From an archaeon (GTDB taxonomy: Archaea > Nanobdellota > Nanobdellia > Woesearchaeales > GW2011-AR9), in assembly GCA_023266155.1 (NCBI GenBank), contig JAHFRS010000083.1, forward strand, positions 1 through 5,530: a DNA stretch of 5,530 bases, in the 5' to 3' direction. Made by a program: the position numbers and the translations under genes. Below, piece after piece: positions 1 to 4,504 of this stretch (its first letter is position 1; the number at the start of each line of letters is the position of its first letter). The notes beneath the pieces are model-generated. The model was not told the DNA's origin. It made no database searches and saw only the letters and a list, made by a program, of their open reading frames with translations.

Positions 1-102
1 CGTAATCTTTTCTCCCCATCGTTAGATAAAGAAAGAATGCCCGTCAATAATAGTTAGTAAGAACGGGAATTTTCATTTAGTGGCTCCAGAGTAAGATGCC
101 GC

Positions 103-567
103 CTAACACTCTTTCACTTCATCCAGCACCAGCGCCTGCTCCTGACAGATGATTTCTTCTTCCAAGGGCTTTACTTTTGGCGTGATTTTCAGTTGTTTGA
201 TCTTTCCACCCGTCGTGGTATCAAAAGGAATATTGGCCACATAGGTGCCGGCTTTAATGATCTTCGCCTCATTTAATTCAAACGTTTCCGCTTTCTCCGT
301 GCCAATAAGATTCACGATTAACCCCTCCACTTTAATATTGACGCCATTTTCCGCCGTAAAAGAAATTCTCTTTTTAGCGGCATCATAACATAATTGATCT
401 TTCCCGCTGATGCTGGCAAAATGCAGGTTGACATTGATGGCACATTCCGCTGCCCCTTCCACTTGAGCTCGTCCTAAATTCATCACCACGACGCCAACCG
501 CTACGGCAAAGGAAAGCAGTAACACGGTCAAGATTAATGGCGTTACTCCACGTTTGTTCCAGCCCAT
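103..567 (-). CDS. Archaeal type IV pilin-like surface protein (class III signal peptide)
   Basis: The 154-residue product begins MGWNKRG followed by VTPLILTVLLLSFAVAVG. This is the short basic, glycine-ended leader and long hydrophobic helix of archaeal type IV pilins and archaellin-like proteins, which a PibD/FlaK-type peptidase cuts after the glycine (predicted after residue 7). The hydrophobic helix (about residues 8-31) would serve first as a membrane anchor and then as the filament core. The rest is a small, probably beta-rich extracellular domain with cysteines including one as the final residue, so disulfides are possible. Length is typical of minor pilins. It is the last gene of a minus-strand cluster, but a fold-back insertion separates it from the gene before. 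A GAGGAG motif lies 12 nt before the start, a little far for an ideal ribosome site. The pilin class is well supported by the N-terminus; whether it builds a pilus, an adhesin or a pseudopilus cannot be told. Confidence 0.82.
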   Translation of the reverse strand: MGWNKRGVTPLILTVLLLSFAVAVGVVVMNLGRAQVEGAAECAINVNLHFASISGKDQLCYDAAKKRISFTAENGVNIKVEGLIVNLIGTEKAETFELNEAKIIKAGTYVANIPFDTTTGGKIKQLKITPKVKPLEEEIICQEQALVLDEVKEC

Positions 568-594
568 GATGTTATTCCGCTCCTCAGAGCCATA

Positions 595-605
595 CTTTTA
601 TTTTA
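595..605 (-). promoter_or_regulatory. Weak TATA-like box before the pilin-like gene
   Basis: On the minus strand this stretch reads as an A-rich TATA-like sequence (TAAAATAAAAG), centred about 33 nt before the pilin start. Most of it belongs to the direct repeat flanking the fold-back element, so the insertion may have duplicated or preserved a promoter for the downstream gene. A start about 27 nt downstream would exclude the GAGGAG motif from the transcript. The call is therefore tentative. Confidence 0.25.
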
Positions 606-609
606 CGTT
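596..609. repeat. Left 14-nt direct repeat (putative target-site duplication)
   Basis: TTTTATTTTACGTT here is identical to 754-767 on the other side of the fold-back element. The sequence is AT-rich, so part of the match could be chance, but a 14-nt identity symmetrically flanking an inverted-repeat unit is hard to explain otherwise. Confidence 0.65.
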
Positions 610-614
610 ATTTT

Positions 615-630
615 GTATTTGTTTAGCAGC
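615..630. repeat. Left terminal inverted repeat, 16 nt
   Basis: GTATTTGTTTAGCAGC is the exact reverse complement of 732-747. The match may continue imperfectly outward into 610-614. Confidence 0.85.
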
Positions 631-731
631 TTTGAAATCCTTGTTGTAATAATCGAAGGAGCTATCTCCCCGTAGGGGGCGACCCCCGATTACGCTCTCG
701 ATAGGATTATCAAATTGGATTTCAACTTTAT

Positions 732-747
732 GCTGCTAAACAAATAC
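732..747. repeat. Right terminal inverted repeat, 16 nt
   Basis: GCTGCTAAACAAATAC is the exact reverse complement of 615-630. The adjoining inner segment (717-725) pairs with 632-640, with a six-base bulge (726-731) between the two stems. Confidence 0.85.
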
Positions 748-753
748 GATATT

Positions 754-767
754 TTTTATTTTACGTT
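754..767. repeat. Right 14-nt direct repeat overlapping a stop codon
   Basis: TTTTATTTTACGTT is identical to 596-609. This copy contains the stop codon (761-763) and the last threonine codon of the adjacent minus-strand gene. The insertion would thus have hit the very 3' end of that gene without altering its protein, because the duplication restored the stop. Confidence 0.65.
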
Positions 768-1204
768 GTTGGTTCTTTATACGTTTTTCCATTATGAAGG
801 ATTTCCCGTATCCGATGAATGGGGATGAAAAATTCCTTCTGCCCTTTATCCAGCACGATCAAAAAGCCTTTCTCAATCTCTTTGATTTTATCAACTCTAA
901 GCAGGATATTCTTTTGCTGGATTTTGTCATGATACTTAATATGAAAATCCTGTTTTTGTGGATGATTATACGCGACATGTAATGTATGCTCGATAGATTT
1001 TTCTGCTTCCTGCATCGGATCAGCCCCTTTAAAGATATACTTAGAGAGAGTTATCATCATCAGGCCCAGCAACAGGCTAACGAGAGGATTCTTTAGGTAC
1101 GACAATTTACCCACACCATCCCACACACCGGTCCAGAAGAAAATAACGCCCATGACACCAAAAAAGTACCACCCGTAGCGTTTAAGCTGTTCTCCCGTTA
1201 TCAT
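761..1204 (-). CDS. Two-TM membrane protein with MJ1316/DUF504-like domain (paralog B)
   Basis: The 147-residue protein has two hydrophobic helices (about residues 11-28 and 39-57). A soluble part from about residue 80 resembles the MJ1316/DUF504 fold: NHPQKQDF, an inner strand pair, then FIPIHRIREI (126-135), which matches the family's conserved I-P-x-H-R-I-x-x-I signature near the C-terminus. MJ1316 domains are small archaeal/eukaryotic modules predicted, from associations with RNA ligase-type enzymes, to recognise RNA ends. The protein aligns almost without gaps with the gene at 1303-1755 (shared EQ at 5-6, W24, GLxMxTLS, FKxxDP, NHPxKxDF, xIPxHRxREx). Unlike its paralog it ends KTYKEPTT and lacks the usual terminal tryptophan region. 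The start is fixed by TGGGAGGT 5 nt upstream, and the ATG overlaps the stop of a small ORF as ATGA. The MJ1316 assignment rests on the motif only. Confidence 0.83.
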   Translation of the reverse strand: MITGEQLKRYGWYFFGVMGVIFFWTGVWDGVGKLSYLKNPLVSLLLGLMMITLSKYIFKGADPMQEAEKSIEHTLHVAYNHPQKQDFHIKYHDKIQQKNILLRVDKIKEIEKGFLIVLDKGQKEFFIPIHRIREILHNGKTYKEPTT

Positions 1205-1302
1205 TGAGAACCTCCCACGATGTCTGAATTTATCTTCATTTTCCCGATGTCTATGTCCCCTGTGCCTTTGTCCTTAGCGAACTGAATTTGCCTCCTGTTC
1301 AT
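1201..1302 (-). CDS. Small ORF, 33 residues, coupled between the MJ1316-like paralogs
   Basis: The ORF starts MNRRQIQFAK and ends DIVGGSQ. Its start directly follows the upstream stop (TAAATG), it has GGAGG 6 nt before that ATG, and its TGA overlaps the next start as ATGA. It thus fills the whole 98-nt gap between the two neighbouring genes with no slack. The predicted peptide is polar, basic at the N-terminus, rich in Gly, Asp and Ile in the middle, and has no membrane helix or signal peptide. I do not recognise a family. It could be a real small protein partner of the membrane proteins or a leader peptide whose translation feeds ribosomes to the next gene. Chance is possible for 33 codons, but the ribosome site plus both junctions argue for translation. 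Confidence 0.55.
   Translation of the reverse strand: MNRRQIQFAKDKGTGDIDIGKMKINSDIVGGSQ
1210..1217 (-). promoter_or_regulatory. Strong ribosome binding site for MJ1316-like paralog B
   Basis: On the minus strand TGGGAGGT ends 5 nt before the ATG at 1204. It lies inside the last codons of the preceding small ORF, so a ribosome finishing that ORF would sit on this site, a layout that favours translational coupling. Confidence 0.75.
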
Positions 1303-1755
1303 TTACAGCCTCCAATAGGGTTTCCCTTTATACAACACTTCCCGAAGGCGGTGAGCAGGAATAAACGTTTCTTCCTTTTGATGAGCCTGCTGCACCACTA
1401 ATGTTCCCCTTTCAATGGTCTTAAGCTGTTCTGCGGGAATCAGCAGTTCTTTCTTCTTCCCTTTGTCGTAATAGAGGAAAGTAAAATCTTTCTTGTGGGG
1501 ATGATTATGCACAAAATGAATAATCTTATTGATAGCTTTATCCACCCCGCCTAAAGGGTCAAACTCTTTAAAAATGACTCCCGATAATGTCAGCATTGTC
1601 AATCCCAAAAACAGGAAGACAAAAGGATCAGCGATATATTTGCTGACAATCGGAATCTGATAGATGCCTTCCCACAATCCTTTCCAGATGAAAATGATGC
1701 TGACGGCGGAATATAATGAGCTGAGAAAATGCTTGTCCTGTTCCCGTAGTGCCAT
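1303..1755 (-). CDS. Two-TM membrane protein with MJ1316/DUF504-like domain (paralog A)
   Basis: With the start at 1755 the protein has 150 residues. There are two membrane helices (about residues 11-28 and 44-62), a short linker with FKEFDP, and then an MJ1316/DUF504-like domain (about 85-150). The domain shows the family pattern: KKDFTFLYYDKG, a central ELLIP, LKTIERG, FIPAHRLREV (131-140) and a final YKGKPYWRL. MJ1316 domains are predicted RNA-end recognition modules; here one would be tethered at the inner membrane face. The frame is open to an earlier ATG at 1824 (173 residues). I prefer 1755 because it has GAGGT 8 nt upstream, because it aligns without gaps with the paralog from residue 1 (EQ at 5-6 and W24 match), and because a BRE/TATA-like box lies inside the would-be extension. 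The gene heads the minus-strand cluster and is directly followed by the small ORF. Confidence 0.85.
   Translation of the reverse strand: MALREQDKHFLSSLYSAVSIIFIWKGLWEGIYQIPIVSKYIADPFVFLFLGLTMLTLSGVIFKEFDPLGGVDKAINKIIHFVHNHPHKKDFTFLYYDKGKKKELLIPAEQLKTIERGTLVVQQAHQKEETFIPAHRLREVLYKGKPYWRL
1309..1313 (-). promoter_or_regulatory. Ribosome binding site of the 33-codon small ORF
   Basis: GGAGG on the minus strand lies 6 nt before the ATG at 1302. It is embedded in the last Trp-Arg codons of the preceding gene, so this gene's conserved C-terminal end doubles as the ribosome site. Confidence 0.6.
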
Positions 1756-1763
1756 CCTGATTG

Positions 1764-1768
1764 ACCTC
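1764..1768 (-). promoter_or_regulatory. Ribosome binding site that decides the start at 1755
   Basis: GAGGT on the minus strand sits 8 nt before the ATG at 1755. The earlier in-frame ATG at 1824 has no comparable motif before it. Confidence 0.55.
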
Positions 1769-1796
1769 TTTAATGAGGAAGAGGAAGGGGCGGGAG

Positions 1797-1813
1797 TTAT
1801 ATATATCTTTCTG
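1797..1813 (-). promoter_or_regulatory. BRE/TATA promoter for the MJ1316-like cluster
   Basis: The minus strand reads CAGAAAG followed by ATATATATAA, a purine-rich BRE-like element next to a strong TATA box centred near 1802. Transcription about 27 nt downstream would start near 1775 and give a leader of about 20 nt that just includes the GAGGT ribosome site. This is inference from spacing. Confidence 0.55.
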
Positions 1814-1836
1814 TGAGTCTTCATCGAAAAACATAA

Positions 1837-1853
1837 GAAGAATCTTTATAAAG
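1837..1853 (+). promoter_or_regulatory. BRE/TATA promoter, probably for the ARPP-1 family gene
   Basis: CTTTATAAAG (1844-1853) is a perfect palindromic TATA box and could in principle work both ways. On the plus strand it is preceded by purine-rich GAAGAAT, a plausible BRE; the minus-strand side is pyrimidine-rich just upstream. Plus-strand transcription would begin near 1875 and leave a leader of about 68 nt before the ATG at 1943. If used leftward it would lie only about 25 nt before the alternative ATG at 1824. Confidence 0.5.
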
Positions 1854-1875
1854 TTGGAAATTATTAACCTCAACA

Positions 1876-1910
1876 AATACCAAACAAGTACAAAAAAAAT
1901 ACAAACAAGT
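1876..1910 (+). repeat. Two-copy direct repeat in the ARPP-1 gene leader
   Basis: AATACCAAACAAGT (1876-1889) and AATACAAACAAGT (1898-1910) differ by one inserted C and are about 21-22 nt apart, two DNA helical turns. They begin right at the predicted transcription start. They could be a paired operator for a dimeric regulator or an RNA element in the leader. The A-rich context makes some similarity cheap. Confidence 0.45.
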
Positions 1911-1930
1911 GCTGGATGTTTCTAAAATCT

Positions 1931-1935
1931 GGAGG
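1931..1935 (+). promoter_or_regulatory. Ribosome binding site fixing the ARPP-1 start
   Basis: GGAGG lies 7 nt before the ATG at 1943. It falls inside the ORF if the earlier in-frame ATG at 1916 is used, so it argues for the later start. Confidence 0.7.
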
Positions 1936-1942
1936 CCACAAC

Positions 1943-2881
1943 ATGGGAAGCATACAACAATATGTAAGTCAGCTCCGTATCGGCGATGCGCAGACCTATA
2001 AAAATTTAGCTCTGGTGCCTTTGTTTGGCGCTCGCAACGGCTTAGAATATCTTGTTCTGGACGAAGCTGTTAATCAGAGACTGCAGGTTCTCGAAACGGA
2101 CCAAGTTCCATTGTTGAAACTGAAGAATGAAAGTGGAAAACGCGTCTTGATCATGCAGGGAGAATATGTCGCTGGTGGCAAACAAAACCGCATGTTTACA
2201 CATAATATGCTGCTTGCTCCAGGATTTGAAGGAAACGTACCCGTAAATTGTGTGCAGCACGGTCGCTGGCACTATCAAGGAGAAAAAAGTTTTACGTCCA
2301 GTGGGCAACGCGGCCATACCTCAGTAAGAAGAGCCACGAGAGAAGGTCAGGGAGCGGTTTGGCGAGATGTCGAAGAGTTTACTTCAGTGCGACGAGTCAG
2401 TTCCCCCTCCGGTAATCTTGATGATACTTATCAGCAGAAACAACAGGAGATGACGGACTATCTCACCAAATATTCCTGTCCAACGGAAGCGGTGGGAATA
2501 GTCGCTGTTTCCCTACAACAGAATAAAAAAGCGTACGGCGTTGATATTTTTGACCAGCCCGGCACGTTGGCCAAGAATTTCAAGAAACTAGTAGATAGTT
2601 ATGTCATTGAAGCAATCATTGGCGGAAAAGAAATCAAGCCCAAACAGGAAGAAGTACAGCTGTTTTTGAATGATATCGCTTCCACGAAACAAGAAGAGAA
2701 AGTGGGTGTCAGCCTAGGAAAAGAAGCGTTGTTGCGAGGAAATCTCTCTGAAGGCGTGGCACTGCTCTTCGAAAACACACCGGTGTATATCAATGCTTAT
2801 AATCTAACGGAAGGCGCTCAGCAGGCAGAAGCTTTGCCAGCAGTAAGAACGGGATTGTCCAGAAGAGTGTTATCCAGATAA
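1943..2881 (+). CDS. ARPP-1 (DUF6569) family protein
   Basis: The 312-residue protein carries the hallmarks of the ARPP-1 domain (ARG and Rhodanese-Phosphatase-superfamily-associated Protein): NLALVPLF (21-28), YLVLDEA (36-42), a central GEYVAGGKQNR (73-83), and PVNCVQHGRW (100-109). A QGAVW motif (136-140) and a C-terminal ALLFENTPVYI strand region follow. The family is named for its genomic association with ADP-ribosylglycohydrolases and phosphatases and is thought to act in ADP-ribose/NAD-linked metabolism; no reaction is established that I can rely on. No signal peptide or membrane helix is seen, so it should be cytosolic. From memory, family members usually read CVE rather than CVQ before the GRW, so Q105 may be a variant at a conserved site. 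The frame extends to an ATG at 1916, but the GGAGG site selects 1943. It diverges from the MJ1316-like cluster and ends in a T-rich zone. Confidence 0.85.
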   Translation: MGSIQQYVSQLRIGDAQTYKNLALVPLFGARNGLEYLVLDEAVNQRLQVLETDQVPLLKLKNESGKRVLIMQGEYVAGGKQNRMFTHNMLLAPGFEGNVPVNCVQHGRWHYQGEKSFTSSGQRGHTSVRRATREGQGAVWRDVEEFTSVRRVSSPSGNLDDTYQQKQQEMTDYLTKYSCPTEAVGIVAVSLQQNKKAYGVDIFDQPGTLAKNFKKLVDSYVIEAIIGGKEIKPKQEEVQLFLNDIASTKQEEKVGVSLGKEALLRGNLSEGVALLFENTPVYINAYNLTEGAQQAEALPAVRTGLSRRVLSR

Positions 2882-2885
2882 AGAT

Positions 2886-2917
2886 TATTTTCTTTATTTA
2901 TTATTTTGTATATTTTG
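2886..2917 (+). terminator. T-rich transcription termination zone
   Basis: Immediately after the ARPP-1 stop codon the plus strand carries several clustered T-runs. Archaeal RNA polymerase terminates at such T-tracts without needing a hairpin, and none is evident here. Confidence 0.45.
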
Positions 2918-2942
2918 AGTTTGCATTCTCCCTCCGTTGGTG

Positions 2943-2958
2943 CGAAATTCTTAAATAC
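2943..2958 (+). promoter_or_regulatory. BRE/TATA promoter for a leaderless transcript
   Basis: CGAAA (2943-2947) followed by TTAAATA (2951-2957) forms a BRE/TATA pair centred about 27 nt before the ATG at 2981. That predicts transcription starting at or next to the start codon. The lack of any ribosome-binding motif before this ATG agrees with leaderless translation. Confidence 0.65.
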
Positions 2959-2980
2959 TCCTTTATGATTACTGAGTGTT

Positions 2981-4222
2981 ATGGGTACGAAGAGGTATTC
3001 TCGGGTTGTTTATCTACTTATTTTACTCGTCAGCATCAGCTTCGTCCTTGCTGCCGGCGGTGGAGGAGGAGGAGGAGGAAGTTCAGGTGGTGGAAGTAGT
3101 TCCGGTGGAAGCAGTGGCAGCGGAAGTGGTCCCACTTTATCCAACCTGAACTGCGACGATCGTGGCGTACTGAGTTTTCTGCAGAATCCTGCTGTTAAAC
3201 CAGTCATCGTCGAGAAAGCAGACGGAACCACGATAACCCTTGCCGGTGAATGGAACGGGCTGACGTTTACGTCTGATGAAGCGGAATTACAACAAGCAGG
3301 AACCTACATCATCCGTGATGCCAAGAATGGCGATAAGACCGTCGTTTGTCCCGGTCTGAAATTCAGCTGTAAATTAGCAAATCTTTCATTGAAATCCTGT
3401 ACTTTAAGCAAAGGAAAAGTACAGGCAGAATTTACTCTCAGCAACGCAGCTGTTGAGGATTTGTCGTACCAATTCAGCCTTCCGGGGACGGCCAGAACTT
3501 TACGTTACCAACAAGATTCTCATTCCTCAGAGCTGAACGCTTTAAAAGTTGTACGGCAGGGAAGTGATGCCTATCGCGTAGACGTCCCGCGTGAAATAGA
3601 GATTTCCAAGTTACTGGTCTCCCTGCCTCGCTGCGTGGGAAGATATTATGCCTATTCTACCATTGACTGTGTGAAAGAACCTACTGCTGTTGTGTCGGAA
3701 AAAAATGGGAAAATCCTTAAATGTGGCGGCTATCTGGATATTGCTGACCGGGTGAAATGCCGCTTTGATCTGCGGGAAGAACAGGCTGATGAATATGAAA
3801 ATTTCTTTCCCGAGGAATGCCGCTCCTGGGAAGATCAAGATGCCTGTGTACAGTTATATAAAAGTGTGCAGCCCTGCTGGAAATTGCCAAGCCAAGCTAG
3901 AATCTCCTGTTTGCGGGCAAAAGTAGGGGTCGGTTCTATCGCGAACGAGCAGACTGGTTGTGCTGCCAATGCTGCATGCCGAGCGGGAGTGCGCAAGAAG
4001 ACGTTTACGCTGACCAAATTGCGGCTGTATAATCTAGAGGAAAAGGCGGAAGAGTTATGGGAAGATGGAAAAATAACCAAGGACGAAGTAGCTGCTTTTG
4101 TCTTGCGGATGGAGCAAAGCAAACTGGCTTTTAATCAAGCGCAGAGCAAACAGGAACGGAAAGCCGTGATTGTGCAGGCGCGGCAGCATTGGCTTAAACT
4201 GCTAAAGACGGCGAGGGGATGA
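2981..4222 (+). CDS. Secreted Cys-rich protein with Gly/Ser linker
   Basis: The 413-residue protein starts with a Sec-type signal peptide: basic MGTKRYSR, a hydrophobic core to about residue 23, and a cleavage site near LAA (23-25). The mature protein would begin with a flexible tail of eight glycines and then mixed Gly/Ser to residue 50. The globular part (about 52-335) contains 14 cysteines (58, 123, 130, 140, 218, 230, 248, 260, 280, 289, 299, 310, 327, 333), an even number that clusters toward the end and suggests disulfides in an extracellular fold. The last 70 residues are charged and look helical, with no membrane anchor. I recognise no enzyme motif or family. The gene appears leaderless and is coupled by an ATGA overlap to the small lipoprotein that follows, so the pair may act together at the cell surface. 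Confidence 0.85.
   Translation: MGTKRYSRVVYLLILLVSISFVLAAGGGGGGGGSSGGGSSSGGSSGSGSGPTLSNLNCDDRGVLSFLQNPAVKPVIVEKADGTTITLAGEWNGLTFTSDEAELQQAGTYIIRDAKNGDKTVVCPGLKFSCKLANLSLKSCTLSKGKVQAEFTLSNAAVEDLSYQFSLPGTARTLRYQQDSHSSELNALKVVRQGSDAYRVDVPREIEISKLLVSLPRCVGRYYAYSTIDCVKEPTAVVSEKNGKILKCGGYLDIADRVKCRFDLREEQADEYENFFPEECRSWEDQDACVQLYKSVQPCWKLPSQARISCLRAKVGVGSIANEQTGCAANAACRAGVRKKTFTLTKLRLYNLEEKAEELWEDGKITKDEVAAFVLRMEQSKLAFNQAQSKQERKAVIVQARQHWLKLLKTARG
3062..3079 (+). repeat. (GGA)6 microsatellite in the Gly linker
   Basis: Six perfect GGA codons encode most of the eight-glycine run after the signal peptide. Being in units of three, slippage would change linker length without breaking the frame. Confidence 0.8.
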
Positions 4223-4446
4223 TGAAAAAAAAAAGGATGGTAGGTAAAGTAGTGGTCGGCATTATCACTCTTATGGTCGTACTCTTTGTCGTGGCCTGTG
4301 CCACAGAACAGCCCGCAGTGAAAGTGCTGGAAAACCCCACTCTACAGCCAACTGGCACTCCCTTGCCGCTCTCCGATGAGCAAATCCTTACTCAACATCC
4401 TGACGATTTAGATGCAGCTCTGGAAGAATTAGATCAAGTGGAGTAA
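4219..4446 (+). CDS. Small putative lipoprotein
   Basis: The 75-residue product has a strongly basic start (MMKKKRMVGK), a hydrophobic stretch (about residues 11-26) and a lipobox-like VVAC with the cysteine at residue 27. It is therefore predicted to be lipidated and tethered to the outer face of the membrane. The mature part is only 49 residues, proline- and threonine-rich, then acidic (DDLDAALEELDQVE), with no recognised domain. The start overlaps the previous stop as ATGA, and a second ATG follows directly at 4222. GAGGGG abuts the first ATG and is 3 nt from the second, so the second may be the real one (74 residues). It is probably co-transcribed with the secreted Cys-rich protein and could anchor or escort it. 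A transmembrane-anchored peptide is the alternative reading. Confidence 0.72.
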   Translation: MMKKKRMVGKVVVGIITLMVVLFVVACATEQPAVKVLENPTLQPTGTPLPLSDEQILTQHPDDLDAALEELDQVE

Positions 4447-4458
4447 AGACCAGAAGAT

Positions 4459-4471
4459 GTGAAGTGTTCAC
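4459..4471. promoter_or_regulatory. Short palindrome abutting the CBS gene's TATA-like box
   Basis: GTGAA-GTG-TTCAC is a perfect 5-bp inverted repeat with a 3-nt spacer, placed where a BRE would be for the TATA-like box at 4474-4481. It could be an operator half-site pair. At this length chance is quite possible. Confidence 0.3.
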
Positions 4472-4473
4472 GA

Positions 4474-4481
4474 TATTTAAA
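4474..4481 (+). promoter_or_regulatory. TATA-like box for the CBS-domain gene
   Basis: TATTTAAA is centred about 27 nt before the ATG at 4505, so it would drive a leaderless transcript. A good ribosome site sits between the two and would be excluded from such an RNA. The gene may therefore have two transcript forms, or the box may be unused with read-through from upstream. Confidence 0.35.
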
Positions 4482-4493
4482 CAATTAAAAAAT

Positions 4494-4500
4494 GAGGTGA
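4494..4500 (+). promoter_or_regulatory. Ribosome binding site of the CBS-domain gene
   Basis: GAGGTGA ends 4 nt before the ATG at 4505 and matches the anti-Shine-Dalgarno end of archaeal 16S rRNA well. Confidence 0.7.
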
Positions 4501-4504
4501 ATTT

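Larger units (their letters stand above)
610..753. mobile_element. 144-bp fold-back element, MITE-like, with no coding capacity
   Basis: A perfect 16-nt inverted repeat (615-630 and 732-747) encloses further imperfect pairing: 632-640 pairs with 717-725, 652-656 with 698-702, 659-662 with 694-697, and 671-674 with 691-694. The centre is a GGGGG-CGA-CCCCC hairpin (675-687). The midpoint of that hairpin, position 681, is exactly the midpoint of the outer repeat, so the whole unit is one long imperfect hairpin. It is bracketed by a 14-nt direct repeat that looks like a target-site duplication. No ORF is present, as expected of a miniature inverted-repeat element moved in trans by a transposase encoded elsewhere. 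Alternatives are a structured RNA or a processing/terminator hairpin between the two minus-strand genes. The direct repeats favour insertion. Confidence 0.65.

Noticed and set aside
1..19. Possible start of another minus-strand gene (ATG at 19, running out of the window)
   Set aside because: Only six codons are visible, with no clear ribosome site and only a weak TATA-like stretch near 46-53.
40..67. CCCGT/ACGGG inverted repeat after the pilin-like gene
   Set aside because: A 5-bp stem with an 18-nt loop is too weak to call a terminator, although T-rich sequence follows on the minus strand.
668..687. GC hairpin read as an independent terminator
   Set aside because: It is the exact centre of the larger fold-back element and has no T-tract next to it, so it is better explained as part of that element.
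794..982. 62-codon plus-strand ORF
   Set aside because: It lies wholly opposite the MJ1316-like paralog B, which has a strong ribosome site and a clear paralog; this is an antisense shadow.
1873..1880. ACAAATAC shared with the end of the fold-back element (740-747)
   Set aside because: Only 8 nt of A-rich sequence match, with no partner inverted repeat here; likely chance.
1916..1942. Earlier in-frame ATG for the ARPP-1 gene
   Set aside because: It would place the GGAGG motif inside the coding region and add residues without family support; the ATG at 1943 has ideal spacing.
3010..3231. Proline-rich minus-strand ORF
   Set aside because: It is the reverse reading of the Gly/Ser linker of the secreted protein and has no independent support.
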